This document shows positions 51,912 through 61,243 of a stretch of DNA of 64,000 nucleotides, one piece after another (within the stretch, counting starts at the first letter, position 1; each line of letters opens with the position of its first letter). The stretch is taken from positions 90,830 to 154,829 of the forward strand of contig CAJULQ010000003.1 in assembly GCA_910587595.1 (NCBI GenBank). Direction: 5' to 3'. The position numbers and the translations under genes are program-made. Below the pieces are notes generated by a model, which worked only from the letters and a program-made list of their open reading frames with translations, had not been told where the DNA came from and ran no database searches. The stretch is from an uncultured Christensenellaceae bacterium. GTDB taxonomy: Bacteria; Bacillota; Clostridia; Christensenellales; Pumilibacteraceae.

Positions 51912-54434
51912 ATGTCGTTCGAGATCAAAGAATGCGATAAAACGCCGCGTATCGGCAAGCTCATCGATCATTTGTTTGCAAAAATGCCGCAGATAGAACA
52001 CTACCGTGCGGTGCTGTATACCCAATCGTTCCGCGAAACGGAGGGGGAGCCTATCGTTTTGCGCAAGGCCAAGGCGTTTTACAACGTGTGCAAAAACATT
52101 CCCATCGTGATCCGCGACAACGAGCTGATCGTGGGCGCCAATTCGGTGTCGCCCCGTTCTTGCCCCACGTTCCCCGAATTTTCGTTCGAATGGCTGGAAA
52201 GCGAGTTCGAAACGGTGGCAACGCGCGCCGCCGATCCGTTTGAGATCGGAGAGGAGAGTAAAGCGGCGCTCAGAGAAGTGCACGCCTATTGGCGGGGCAA
52301 GACTACCAGCGAGTTGGCCACGGCGTATATGGCGCCCGAAGCGCGCCGCGCGTTCGAGCACAATATGTTTACGCCCGGCAACTATTTTTACAACGGCGTG
52401 GGGCACTTAACCGTGCAGTACGACACGGTGATCTATAAAGGATTGGACAGCGTGATCGAGCGCGCCGCGCAAGAACTGCAAAAGGCGCGCGTATCCGACG
52501 CCGACTATCCCGACCGCTCGGCCTTTCTCAAAGCGGTGATCGTGGCGTGCGAGGCGGTGAAAACGTATGCCGCGCGGTACGCCGAGCAAGCGTCGGCCGC
52601 GGCCGCTATAGAGCGCGACGCCGTTCGCAAGGCGGAATTGGAAAAGATTGCCCGCACGTGCGCGCACGTGCCCGCCAAACCCGCCCGTGATTTTCACGAG
52701 GGTTGCCAAGCGTTTTGGTTCGTGCAACAGCTGTTGCAACTCGAATCGAGCGGGCACAGCATAAGTCCGGGGCGATTCGATCAATATATGTATCCGTTGT
52801 ATGCCGCCGACTTGCAAAGCGGCAAACTCACGAGAGAACATGCGCAAGAGTTGATCGATTGCATTTTCGTAAAGCTCAACGATCTCAACAAGGTGCGCGA
52901 CGCGGCCAGCGCCGAAGGGTTCGCGGGCTACAGTTTGTTCCAAAATATGATCGTGGGCGGGCAGAACGCCGAAGGGCAAGACGTGACCAACGATCTTTCC
53001 GTTATGTGTATTGTGGCAAGCAAGCATGTGCAGTTGCCCCAGCCCTCGCTTTCCATTCGCGTGTGGAACGGCAGTCCGCACGAACTTTTGATAAAAGCGG
53101 CCGAACTCACGCGCACGGGCGTGGGGTTGCCTGCCTATTACAACGACGAAGTGATCATACCGTCGCTACTCGGTCGCGGTCTCAGCGTGGCCGACGCGCG
53201 TTCGTATAACATTATCGGTTGCGTGGAACCGCAATGCCCCGGCAAAACGGACGGCTGGCACGACGCGGCGTTTTTCAACATGTGCCGCCCGCTCGAAATG
53301 GTGTTTTCGCGCGGCATAGACAAGGGCGAGCAAGTGGGGTTGGATACGGGCGATATTGCCGCCATGGATACGTACGAAAAATTCCGCGACGCTTACGTCA
53401 AGCAAATCAACTATGCCATCGAACTATTGGTAAACGCCGACAACGCCATCGATTGCGCGCACCGCGACCGCGCGCCGTTGGCGTTTGAAAGCTGTTTGGT
53501 AGACGATTGCATCGCGCGCGGCAAGAGCGTGCAAGAGGGCGGCGCGATATACAATTTTACCGGCCCGCAAGGGTTCGGCGTGGCCAATATGGGCGATGCG
53601 CTGTATGCCGTAAAAACGCTTGTGTACGAGCAGAAAAAGTTCACGTTGGTCGAGTTGCAACGCGCGCTGTATTATAACTACGGCCGTATCACCGAGGCGC
53701 GGGCGGCCGACATCACGGCGGACGTGGTGCGCGCCATGCAGGCGGCGGGCAAGGCCGTTTCCGAAAAAGACATCCCCGCCGTTTTGAACAGCGTGTTATC
53801 TTCTTTAACGGAAAGCGACAAACAACGGTTTGCCGATATCAAAAAGATGATAGACGCCGCGCCGCACTTCGGCAACGACGACGATGCGGTGGACGCGTTC
53901 GCCCGCGAGGCGGCGTATATGTATTCCCGCCCGCTCGAAACGTTCCGCAACCCGCGCGGTGGCATGTTCCAAGCGGGGTTGTATCCCGTTTCGGCCAACG
54001 TGCCGCTGGGGGCGCAAACGGGCGCCACGCCCGACGGCCGCTATGCCTATGCGCCCGTGGCCGACGGCGTAAGTCCTTCGGCGGGGCGCGACAAACTCGG
54101 CCCTACGGCCACCGCCAACTCGGTGAGCAAACTCGACCACGGCATTGCCAGCAACGGCACGCTGTTCAACCAGAAATTTCACCCGTCGGCGTTGGCGGGG
54201 CGGGAGGGCCTAGAAAAGTTCGTGGCGCTCATTCGCACCTACTTCGACCAAAAGGGCAGCCACATGCAATTTAACGTGGTGAGCCGCGAAACGTTGTTAG
54301 ACGCGCAAAAGCACCCCGAAAACTACAAACATTTGGTGGTGCGCGTGGCGGGATACAGCGCGCTGTTTACCACGCTGTCGCGCTCGTTGCAAGATGATAT
54401 CATAAACCGCACCGAACAAGCTTGGAACGGGTAA
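51912..54434 (+). CDS. Glycyl-radical 1,2-propanediol dehydratase (B12-independent), microcompartment type
   Basis: An 840-residue glycyl-radical enzyme of the diol-dehydratase branch. The active-site motif is IIGCVEPQCPG with Cys437 and Glu439, close to the C438/E440 positions reported for the Roseburia inulinivorans propanediol dehydratase. The radical loop is RVAGYSALF with Gly814. Choline lyase is disfavoured because the locus encodes a fuculose-type aldolase. It should convert 1,2-propanediol to propionaldehyde, but glycerol or another diol cannot be excluded. No obvious encapsulation helix is seen at either end. The start MSFEIKECDKTPRIGK follows AAAGGGG; the upstream frame is promoter. 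Its activase is 20 bp downstream. Confidence 0.92.
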   Translation: MSFEIKECDKTPRIGKLIDHLFAKMPQIEHYRAVLYTQSFRETEGEPIVLRKAKAFYNVCKNIPIVIRDNELIVGANSVSPRSCPTFPEFSFEWLESEFETVATRAADPFEIGEESKAALREVHAYWRGKTTSELATAYMAPEARRAFEHNMFTPGNYFYNGVGHLTVQYDTVIYKGLDSVIERAAQELQKARVSDADYPDRSAFLKAVIVACEAVKTYAARYAEQASAAAAIERDAVRKAELEKIARTCAHVPAKPARDFHEGCQAFWFVQQLLQLESSGHSISPGRFDQYMYPLYAADLQSGKLTREHAQELIDCIFVKLNDLNKVRDAASAEGFAGYSLFQNMIVGGQNAEGQDVTNDLSVMCIVASKHVQLPQPSLSIRVWNGSPHELLIKAAELTRTGVGLPAYYNDEVIIPSLLGRGLSVADARSYNIIGCVEPQCPGKTDGWHDAAFFNMCRPLEMVFSRGIDKGEQVGLDTGDIAAMDTYEKFRDAYVKQINYAIELLVNADNAIDCAHRDRAPLAFESCLVDDCIARGKSVQEGGAIYNFTGPQGFGVANMGDALYAVKTLVYEQKKFTLVELQRALYYNYGRITEARAADITADVVRAMQAAGKAVSEKDIPAVLNSVLSSLTESDKQRFADIKKMIDAAPHFGNDDDAVDAFAREAAYMYSRPLETFRNPRGGMFQAGLYPVSANVPLGAQTGATPDGRYAYAPVADGVSPSAGRDKLGPTATANSVSKLDHGIASNGTLFNQKFHPSALAGREGLEKFVALIRTYFDQKGSHMQFNVVSRETLLDAQKHPENYKHLVVRVAGYSALFTTLSRSLQDDIINRTEQAWNG

Positions 54435-54454
54435 GGACGGCGCACGGAGATAGG

Positions 54455-55249
54455 ATGATGGACGACCAAAAGACCACGGGACGCATATTCGATATACAGC
54501 GCTACTCCCTTCACGACGGGCGGGGCATTCGCACCATCGTATTTTTGAAGGGGTGCGTTTTGCGTTGCCGTTGGTGTTGCAATCCCGAATCGCAACGGTA
54601 CGAGATAGAAACCATGCAAACGCCGGACGGCGTGAAAACGGTGGGGCAAGACGTGACCGTGGACGAGGTGCTCCAAACGGTGGAGCGCGACCGCGGCTAC
54701 TATCGCCGATCGGGCGGCGGCATTACGCTGTCGGGCGGCGAGAGCTTGTGCCAACCGCAATTTGCGTTGGCGCTGTTGCGGGAAAGCAAGCGTCGCGGGT
54801 TGTCTACGGCCATCGAGAGCATGGGGTGCGCCCCGTGGGAAACCATCGAAGAGATGTTGCCGTATATCGACCAATACTTATTGGACATAAAGCACACGGA
54901 TGAAGAAAAACACCGCTTGTTCACGGGCAAAAGCAACGCGCTCATGAAAGAGAACGCCCAAAAGATCGCCCGCAGCGGCCGCACCGAACTTACGGTGCGC
55001 GTGCCCGTGATCCCGTCGTTCAACGCCACCGAAGAGGAGATCGCGGATATCGCCCGTTTTGCCGACGGCTTACCGAAAGCGAAAGCGTTGCACTTGTTGC
55101 CCTATCATCGTTTGGGGCAAGACAAGTACGGGTGGTTGCAAAGGGAATACACCATGGCGGACGTGTTGCCGCCCAAAGAAGAGCACATGCGCGCGCTGTT
55201 GGCGGCGGCGCAAAAAAATTGCTCGTTGCCTTGTCAGATAGGAGGTTGA
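54455..55249 (+). CDS. Glycyl-radical enzyme activase (radical SAM), short form
   Basis: A 264-residue radical SAM activase for the preceding dehydratase. It begins GRIFDIQRYSLHDGRGIRTIVFLKGCVLRCRWCCNPESQ, which contains the C-x3-C-x2-C cluster. GGITLSGGESL and DIKHTDEEKH follow. Most diol-dehydratase and choline-lyase activases carry two extra ferredoxin-like clusters between NPESQ and the TVDEV motif; here only ~25 residues without cysteines join them, so the ferredoxin insert is absent. GGAGA precedes the ATG at the proper distance. Confidence 0.93.
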   Translation: MMDDQKTTGRIFDIQRYSLHDGRGIRTIVFLKGCVLRCRWCCNPESQRYEIETMQTPDGVKTVGQDVTVDEVLQTVERDRGYYRRSGGGITLSGGESLCQPQFALALLRESKRRGLSTAIESMGCAPWETIEEMLPYIDQYLLDIKHTDEEKHRLFTGKSNALMKENAQKIARSGRTELTVRVPVIPSFNATEEEIADIARFADGLPKAKALHLLPYHRLGQDKYGWLQREYTMADVLPPKEEHMRALLAAAQKNCSLPCQIGG

Positions 55250-55253
55250 CCGC

Positions 55254-55607
55254 ATGGAAGCCGAACAGAAAATGCGCATAGTGCAAGAACTCGTGCCCGG
55301 CAAACAGATCACGCTGGCGCACATCATAGCCAATCCCGACCAAAGCTTTTACGCGGCGGCGGGCTTGCAAGGCGCGCAAAACGGCGCGATAGGCATTGTG
55401 AACGCGTCGCCCGCGGAGTTTGCGCTCATTGCCGGCGATATCGGCGTGAAAGCGTCGGGCGTGCAGGTGGCGCATATCGATTATCACGAAAGCGGCACGC
55501 TTATCATGACGGGCGCGGTGAGCGAGGTGCAGTCGGCGCTGTCGGCCATTTTGGCCTATTGCGGCGCGCGCGCCGATTTTACCGTTTGCGAGATCACCAA
55601 AACGTGA
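55254..55607 (+). CDS. EutS/PduU-type microcompartment shell protein
   Basis: A 117-residue circularly permuted BMC-H protein. It begins with the characteristic MRIVQELVPGKQITLAHIIANPD strand, which forms the small beta-barrel cap of EutS/PduU hexamers. AIGIVNASPAEFALIAGDIGVKASGV and SGTLIMTGAVSEVQSALSAIL follow, ending FTVCEITKT. It lies 4 bp after the activase with AGGAGG. Confidence 0.95.
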   Translation: MEAEQKMRIVQELVPGKQITLAHIIANPDQSFYAAAGLQGAQNGAIGIVNASPAEFALIAGDIGVKASGVQVAHIDYHESGTLIMTGAVSEVQSALSAILAYCGARADFTVCEITKT

Positions 55608-55666
55608 CGTTTGCCCCGAAAACCGCAAAAAGTGTAAAAATCGGGCAAAACCCCACATAAAAACTA

Positions 55667-55695
55667 TTGACATTCTGCGGTATTTGGGATATAAT
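55667..55695 (+). promoter_or_regulatory. Microcompartment promoter 2 (aldolase operon), full consensus
   Basis: Perfect TTGACA (55667-55672), 17-bp spacer and perfect TATAAT (55690-55695). The upstream region holds AAAACCCCACATAA (55647-55660), and the leader holds ATAAAACCACATAAA (55721-55735). In reverse complement these contain TTATGTGG(GG)TTTT and TTTATGTGGTTTTAT, related to the motif in promoter 1. Confidence 0.8.
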
Positions 55696-55749
55696 ATAGT
55701 CAAAGACCAATAAAAACAAAATAAAACCACATAAACAAGGAGAAAGAAC

Positions 55750-56556
55750 ATGGCAAACGAATTTGAGATCAAAAAGCAGATCTGCGATATCGGCAAGCGC
55801 ATTTACAACCGCGGCATGGTGGCTAATAACGACGGCAACATCTCGGTAAAGATCAGCGAAAACGAATTTCTTTGCACGCCCACCGGAGTGAGCAAGGGCT
55901 TTATGACCCCCGAATACATATGCAAAGTGGACCGCGACGGCAAGGTGTTGCAAGCCAATGCCGGCTTTAAGCCTTCGAGCGAGATCAAAATGCACATGCG
56001 CGTTTACAAAGAGCGCCCCGACGTGAAATCGGTGGTGCACGCGCACCCGATGTACGCCACGGCGTTTGCCATTGCGGGCATTCCGCTCACCCAACCCATC
56101 ATGCCCGAAGCGGTGATCGCGCTCGGTTGCGTGCCCATTGCCAAATACGGCACGCCGTCTACCAACGAGATCCCCGATGCGGTGAGCGAATACGTGCAGT
56201 ATTTCGACGCGGTGCTTTTGGAAAACCACGGCGCGCTCACGTTCTCCGACAGCTTGCTTTCGGCGTACAACAAAATGGAATCGGTGGAGTTTTACGCGCA
56301 ACTGCTGTATTTGTCCCGTCAGCTCGGCGGACCCAAGGAACTGAGCGACGCGCAAGTGCAACGTTTGTACGAGATCCGTCGGCAATTCGGTATGACGGGC
56401 AAACACCCCGCCAACCTTTGCGCCAACACCAAAGAGGGCAAGGCGTCGTGCCACAACTGCGGCGGCCACTGCGGACAAAAGAGCCAAACGGCCAATGCCA
56501 GCGAAGAATTGGTAAAGAACATTACCGCCAAAGTGATCAAGGAATTGGGACTGTAA
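55750..56556 (+). CDS. Class II fuculose/rhamnulose-1-phosphate aldolase with C-terminal encapsulation peptide
   Basis: A 268-residue zinc aldolase that splits fuculose-1-P or rhamnulose-1-P to DHAP and lactaldehyde. The zinc-site histidines are in VVHAHPMYATAFAI and LLENHGALTFSDS; PTGVSKGFMTPEYICKVD is the phosphate region. Beyond the usual ~215 residues is a linker with CHNCGGHCGQKSQ and then ASEELVKNITAKVIKELGL, an amphipathic helix typical of encapsulation peptides. The Cys-rich linker is unusual. It leads the promoter-2 operon. Confidence 0.92.
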   Translation: MANEFEIKKQICDIGKRIYNRGMVANNDGNISVKISENEFLCTPTGVSKGFMTPEYICKVDRDGKVLQANAGFKPSSEIKMHMRVYKERPDVKSVVHAHPMYATAFAIAGIPLTQPIMPEAVIALGCVPIAKYGTPSTNEIPDAVSEYVQYFDAVLLENHGALTFSDSLLSAYNKMESVEFYAQLLYLSRQLGGPKELSDAQVQRLYEIRRQFGMTGKHPANLCANTKEGKASCHNCGGHCGQKSQTANASEELVKNITAKVIKELGL

Positions 56557-56557
56557 A

Positions 56558-57045
56558 ATGATGCCCCCCGATATCGATAAGATAATAAGCGGGGCGGTGC
56601 GCCAAGCGTTGGCGCGCAACAAGGGCACGCGGACGTATGCGTCCGTTACGCTGGCGGCGGCGCAAACGCTGATAGAAAAAGTGTTTGCCGAGGCCGAGCG
56701 CATGGGCGTGCCCGTGATTGCGGCGGTGGCCGACGCGGGCGCGAACACGGTGGCGGTTGCCCGCATGGACGGCGCCATCACGGCGAGCTACGATATTGCG
56801 GTAAACAAAGCGTATACTTCGGCGGCGCTACATATGTCTACGGCGGACTTGGCGCGCTTGGCCGCGCCCGGCGGCGATCTATACGGCATACAGCACCAAG
56901 GCGGCGGCAAGATCGTGGTGTTCGGCGGCGGCGAACCGCTGTGCGCCGAGGGCGCAACGGTGGGCGGTATCGGCGTGTCGGGCGGCACGTTGCAACAAGA
57001 CACGCACTTGGCGGCGTTCGCCAAAAAGTATTGGGAGGACAATAT

Positions 57046-57055
<10 letters not shown>
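56558..57055 (+). CDS. GlcG/HbpS/PduO-C-like protein with N-terminal encapsulation helix
   Basis: A 165-residue protein. The start MMPPDIDKIISGAVRQALARNKG is an amphipathic helix resembling encapsulation peptides. A GlcG/HbpS-type domain follows: VTLAAAQTLIEKVFAEAERMGVPVIAAVADAGANTVAVARMDGA, then PGGDLYGIQHQ and GAIGVSGG-like GGIGVSGGTLQQD. The family includes haem- or cobalamin-handling proteins, but the exact ligand here is unknown. There is one base between the aldolase stop and its ATG, and a 10-bp overlap with the aldehyde dehydrogenase. Confidence 0.82.
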
Positions 57056-58437
<1,382 letters not shown>

Positions 58438-58478
58438 CGGCAAAACGCGGCAAATAAACAAAGAGGGCGTTAAACAGT

Positions 58479-59681
58479 ATGGAACAGAACAAAATAGAAG
58501 AGATCGTAAAAAAAGTGCTCGGTGAGTTGGGCGCCGATACAATGGCGGCGAAGTCGTCGGGCGGCGCGGCCAAAGCGGTGCCGAAAACGGCGCACGTGGC
58601 CATGCTTACCGGAATCGAGAAGATGGAGATAAAAGAGTATCCCATGCCCGCGGTGGGCGACGACGACATATTGGTAAAGGTGGAGGGGTGCGGCATTTGC
58701 GGCACCGACGCCCACGAATACCGCAAAGACCCGTTCTCGCTCATTCCCGTGGCGCTTGGCCACGAGGGCACGGGCGAGATCGTGAAGATGGGCAAAAACG
58801 TGCAAAAAGACAGCGCGGGCAAGCCGCTGCATCTGGGCGACAAAGTGGTCACGTGCATGATCTTTAAGGATAACCCCGACATCACCATGTACGATCTTAA
58901 TAAGCAGAACGTTGGCGGCGCGGACGTGTACGGCTTATTGCCCGACGACGACGTGCACCTTAACGGTTGGTTTTCCGATTACATTTTGGTGCGCGGCGGA
59001 TCCACGGTGTTCAACGTGTCCGATCTCGACCTTTACTCCCGCGTGCTCATAGAGCCGTGCGCCGTGTTGGTGCATGCGGTGGAGCGCGCCAAAACCACGG
59101 GCATCTTGCGGTTCAACTCCCGCGTGGTGGTGCAAGGTTGCGGCCCTATCGGCCTTATCTGCATTGCCGTGTTGCGCACCATGGGTATCGAAAACATCGT
59201 GGCGGTAGACGGCGAAGAAAAACGTTTGGCGTTTGCCAAAGAGATGGGCGCGGGGCAAACCGTGAACTTTAAGCAACACAAGGGCATCGAGGCGCTTGCG
59301 GGCGCCGTGCAAAGCGCATTCGGCGGTTACCAAGCCGACTTTGCGTTCCAGTGCACGGGCAGTCCGGCGGCACACGCCAATATCTATAAGTTTATCCGCA
59401 ACGGCGGCGGGCTGTGCGAGTTGGGCTTTTTCATCAACGGCGGCGACGCCACCATCAATCCGCATTTCGATCTGTGCGCCAAGGAGATCACGCTGGTGGG
59501 GTCGTGGGTGTATACCCTTCGCGATTATGCCACTACGTTCGACTTTATCAAGCGCGCCAAGGCCATCGGGTTGCCGCTCAACAAGCTGATAACGCATGCG
59601 TTCCCGCTCGAAGAGATCGACGAGGCGTTCAAAACCAACATACGCATGGAAGGGCTGAAGATCGCCGTCATCAACAAGTAA
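58479..59681 (+). CDS. Zinc-type (MDR) alcohol dehydrogenase with encapsulation helix
   Basis: A 400-residue medium-chain dehydrogenase. Residues 1-20 (EQNKIEEIVKKVLGELG) form an encapsulation helix. The catalytic zinc motifs are GCGICGTDAHEY and GHEGTGEIVKMG. The structural-zinc lobe of four cysteines is replaced by CMIFKDNPDITMYDLNK. The NAD(H)-binding motif is GCGPIGLICIAVLRTMG. It probably regenerates NAD+ inside the shell by reducing propionaldehyde to propanol, or reduces lactaldehyde to 1,2-propanediol. Iron-type PduQ is the usual enzyme in pdu systems; here it is a Zn-type member. Confidence 0.88.
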   Translation: MEQNKIEEIVKKVLGELGADTMAAKSSGGAAKAVPKTAHVAMLTGIEKMEIKEYPMPAVGDDDILVKVEGCGICGTDAHEYRKDPFSLIPVALGHEGTGEIVKMGKNVQKDSAGKPLHLGDKVVTCMIFKDNPDITMYDLNKQNVGGADVYGLLPDDDVHLNGWFSDYILVRGGSTVFNVSDLDLYSRVLIEPCAVLVHAVERAKTTGILRFNSRVVVQGCGPIGLICIAVLRTMGIENIVAVDGEEKRLAFAKEMGAGQTVNFKQHKGIEALAGAVQSAFGGYQADFAFQCTGSPAAHANIYKFIRNGGGLCELGFFINGGDATINPHFDLCAKEITLVGSWVYTLRDYATTFDFIKRAKAIGLPLNKLITHAFPLEEIDEAFKTNIRMEGLKIAVINK

Positions 59682-59706
59682 AACGGGCGGCGCGAGGTAA
59701 CACACA

Positions 59707-60021
59707 ATGAACGAAGCATTGGGACTATTGGAGGTTTACGGTTTGGTCGCCGCGTTTGCGGCGGGGGACGCGGGCGCGAAAGCCGCCAACGTAACGCTCG
59801 AACCGTTTGACCGCAACAAACCGGCCAACGCCGACAAACTGCCCGTGCCGTTACTGATAACGGTGAAATACCGCGGCAGCGTGGCGGACGTTCGCGCGGC
59901 GGTGGAGGCGGGCGAAGAGGCGGCCAAGCGCGTGTCGGGCGTGGTAACCAAACATATCATCGCCAAGCCGGAAAACGACACGCAAAAAATGTGCAAGCTG
60001 TGCGCATTCGACAAAAACTGA
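59707..60021 (+). CDS. BMC-H shell protein with extended loop
   Basis: A 104-residue single BMC domain (EALGLLEVYGLVAAFAAGDAGAKAANVTLEPF). An insertion (DRNKPANADKLPVPL) precedes the second strand. The central ITVKYRGSVADVRAAVEAGEEAAKRVS is typical of BMC. The tail ends CKLCAFDKN with two cysteines, which might bind a metal or cluster or form a bridge. Spacing to the ADH gene is 25 bp with GCGAGGTAA as the Shine-Dalgarno. Confidence 0.88.
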   Translation: MNEALGLLEVYGLVAAFAAGDAGAKAANVTLEPFDRNKPANADKLPVPLLITVKYRGSVADVRAAVEAGEEAAKRVSGVVTKHIIAKPENDTQKMCKLCAFDKN

Positions 60022-60054
60022 CACAACAGGGAAATCATACGGAGGTATAGAAAT

Positions 60055-60336
60055 ATGGCTAAATCGGCACTTGGCATGGTGGAGACCAGAGGGCTCACGG
60101 CCGCTATCGAGGCGGCGGACGCAATGACCAAAGCGGCGGAAGTTACGCTTGTGGGCACCGAGAAGATCGGTAGCGGCTTGGTGAGCGTTATGGTGCGCGG
60201 CGACGTAGGCGCGGTGAAAGCGGCGGTAGAAGTGGGCAGCGCATCGGCAAGCAGATTGGGCGAATTGGTGGCGTCGCACGTTATCCCTTCGCCGCACCCC
60301 GACGTAGAGCTTATTTTGCCCAAGCTCAACGGTTAA
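60055..60336 (+). CDS. Canonical BMC-H hexameric shell protein (PduA/EutM-like)
   Basis: A 93-residue shell protein with the classic ALGMVETRGLTAAIEAADAM, EVTLVGTEKIGSGLVSVMVRGDVGAVKAAVEVG and HVIPSPHPDVE pattern. KIGSG forms the loop lining the hexamer pore. It is a close paralogue of the protein at 60802, with which it shares an 80-bp, nearly identical DNA segment. Confidence 0.97.
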   Translation: MAKSALGMVETRGLTAAIEAADAMTKAAEVTLVGTEKIGSGLVSVMVRGDVGAVKAAVEVGSASASRLGELVASHVIPSPHPDVELILPKLNG

Positions 60337-60358
60337 CATAGGGCAAAAGGACAAACGA

Positions 60359-60712
60359 ATGTATAACGCATTGGGATTTGTGGAAATATCGGGCACCACG
60401 GCGGCCATCGATGCCTTAGACATCATGTGCAAGACGGCGGGCGTGGCGCTTGTGACTTGGGAGCGCAAGCTGGGCGGTCGGTTGGTCACGCTCGTGATCA
60501 CGGGCGAAGTGTCGGCGGTGACCGACTCGATCGAGGCGGCCAAGAAAAACGCCATCGTGCCCCCCGTGGCAACGCTCGTGATCCCCAATCCGCACGCCGA
60601 AACGGTGAAAATGGTGTCGCTGAGTGCGGCGCGGTTACAGCGCAAAAACGCGCCCGACGATACGGCGCGCACGGCGCCCGACATGCGTCCGAGCGAGCCG
60701 GTAAAAGCGTAA
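60359..60712 (+). CDS. BMC-H-type shell protein with C-terminal extension
   Basis: A 117-residue BMC-domain protein (NALGFVEISGTTAAIDALDIMCKTAGVALVTWERKLGGRLVTLVITGEVSAVTDSIEAAKKNAI). The pore loop is RKLGG rather than KIGSG, which would change the pore chemistry and suggests a specialised hexamer. The C-terminal ~25 residues (APDDTARTAPDMRPSEPVKA) are an extension, probably disordered and lumenal or external. It lies 22 bp after the preceding shell gene. Confidence 0.93.
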   Translation: MYNALGFVEISGTTAAIDALDIMCKTAGVALVTWERKLGGRLVTLVITGEVSAVTDSIEAAKKNAIVPPVATLVIPNPHAETVKMVSLSAARLQRKNAPDDTARTAPDMRPSEPVKA

Positions 60713-60801
60713 AAGCAAAAGCATACACAGTGTTCAAGCGGTAGACAAACTATCGGAACAATAAAAAAAGAAAAAAACATATTTTTCGGAGGTAAAGAAA
60801 A

Positions 60802-61080
60802 ATGGCACAAGAAGCACTCGGCATGGTGGAAACCAGAGGTTTGGTGGCGGCTATCGAGGCGGCCGATTCGATGCTTAAGGCGGCGAACGTCGTGCTTGTG
60901 GGCACCGAGAAGATCGGCAGCGGCTTGGTGAGCGTTATGGTGCGCGGCGACGTAGGCGCGGTGAAAGCGGCGGTAGAGGCGGGCGCCAACAACGCCAGCA
61001 GCCTCGGCGAGCTCGTGGCTACGCACGTGATCCCTCGTCCGCATTCGGATGTGGAAAAGATATTGCCCGTACTGAAGTAA
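60802..61080 (+). CDS. Second canonical BMC-H shell protein (PduA/EutM-like)
   Basis: A 92-residue hexamer protein (QEALGMVETRGLVAAIEAADSM... KIGSG... HVIPRPHSDVEKILP). The core is identical over ~27 residues to the protein at 60055, while N- and C-terminal parts differ. The preceding 89-bp gap contains a strong GGAGGT Shine-Dalgarno and an A-rich leader. Such sets of near-identical BMC-H paralogues allow mixed facets. Confidence 0.97.
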   Translation: MAQEALGMVETRGLVAAIEAADSMLKAANVVLVGTEKIGSGLVSVMVRGDVGAVKAAVEAGANNASSLGELVATHVIPRPHSDVEKILPVLK

Positions 61081-61125
61081 GTTCGGCCAAATCAATCTGT
61101 AACGACCAAAAATCGAACGTCCCGT

Positions 61126-61154
61126 CCCGCGTCGGGCAAAGCATCCGACGCGGG
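61126..61154 (+). promoter_or_regulatory. Intercistronic hairpin between shell genes and pduL
   Basis: CCCGCGTCGG (61126-61135) and CCGACGCGGG (61145-61154) form a 10-bp GC-rich stem with a 9-nt loop. No U-tract follows, so it is more likely an mRNA-processing or attenuation element that tunes shell versus enzyme expression than a terminator. The remaining gap 61081-61243 otherwise holds only the pduL leader. Confidence 0.6.
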
Positions 61155-61243
61155 GTGGAATTTCGGTTTACAAAGAATGGGAAACGCGCGTATTTTTGTA
61201 TTGTATATAAAAACGCAAGCGTTGCATGAAAAGGAATTTCGGT

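Noticed and set aside
51912..54434. Choline trimethylamine-lyase (CutC)
   Set aside because: The GCVEP motif is shared, but the presence of a fuculose-type aldolase, the Cys437/Glu439 positions and the length favour the propanediol dehydratase group.
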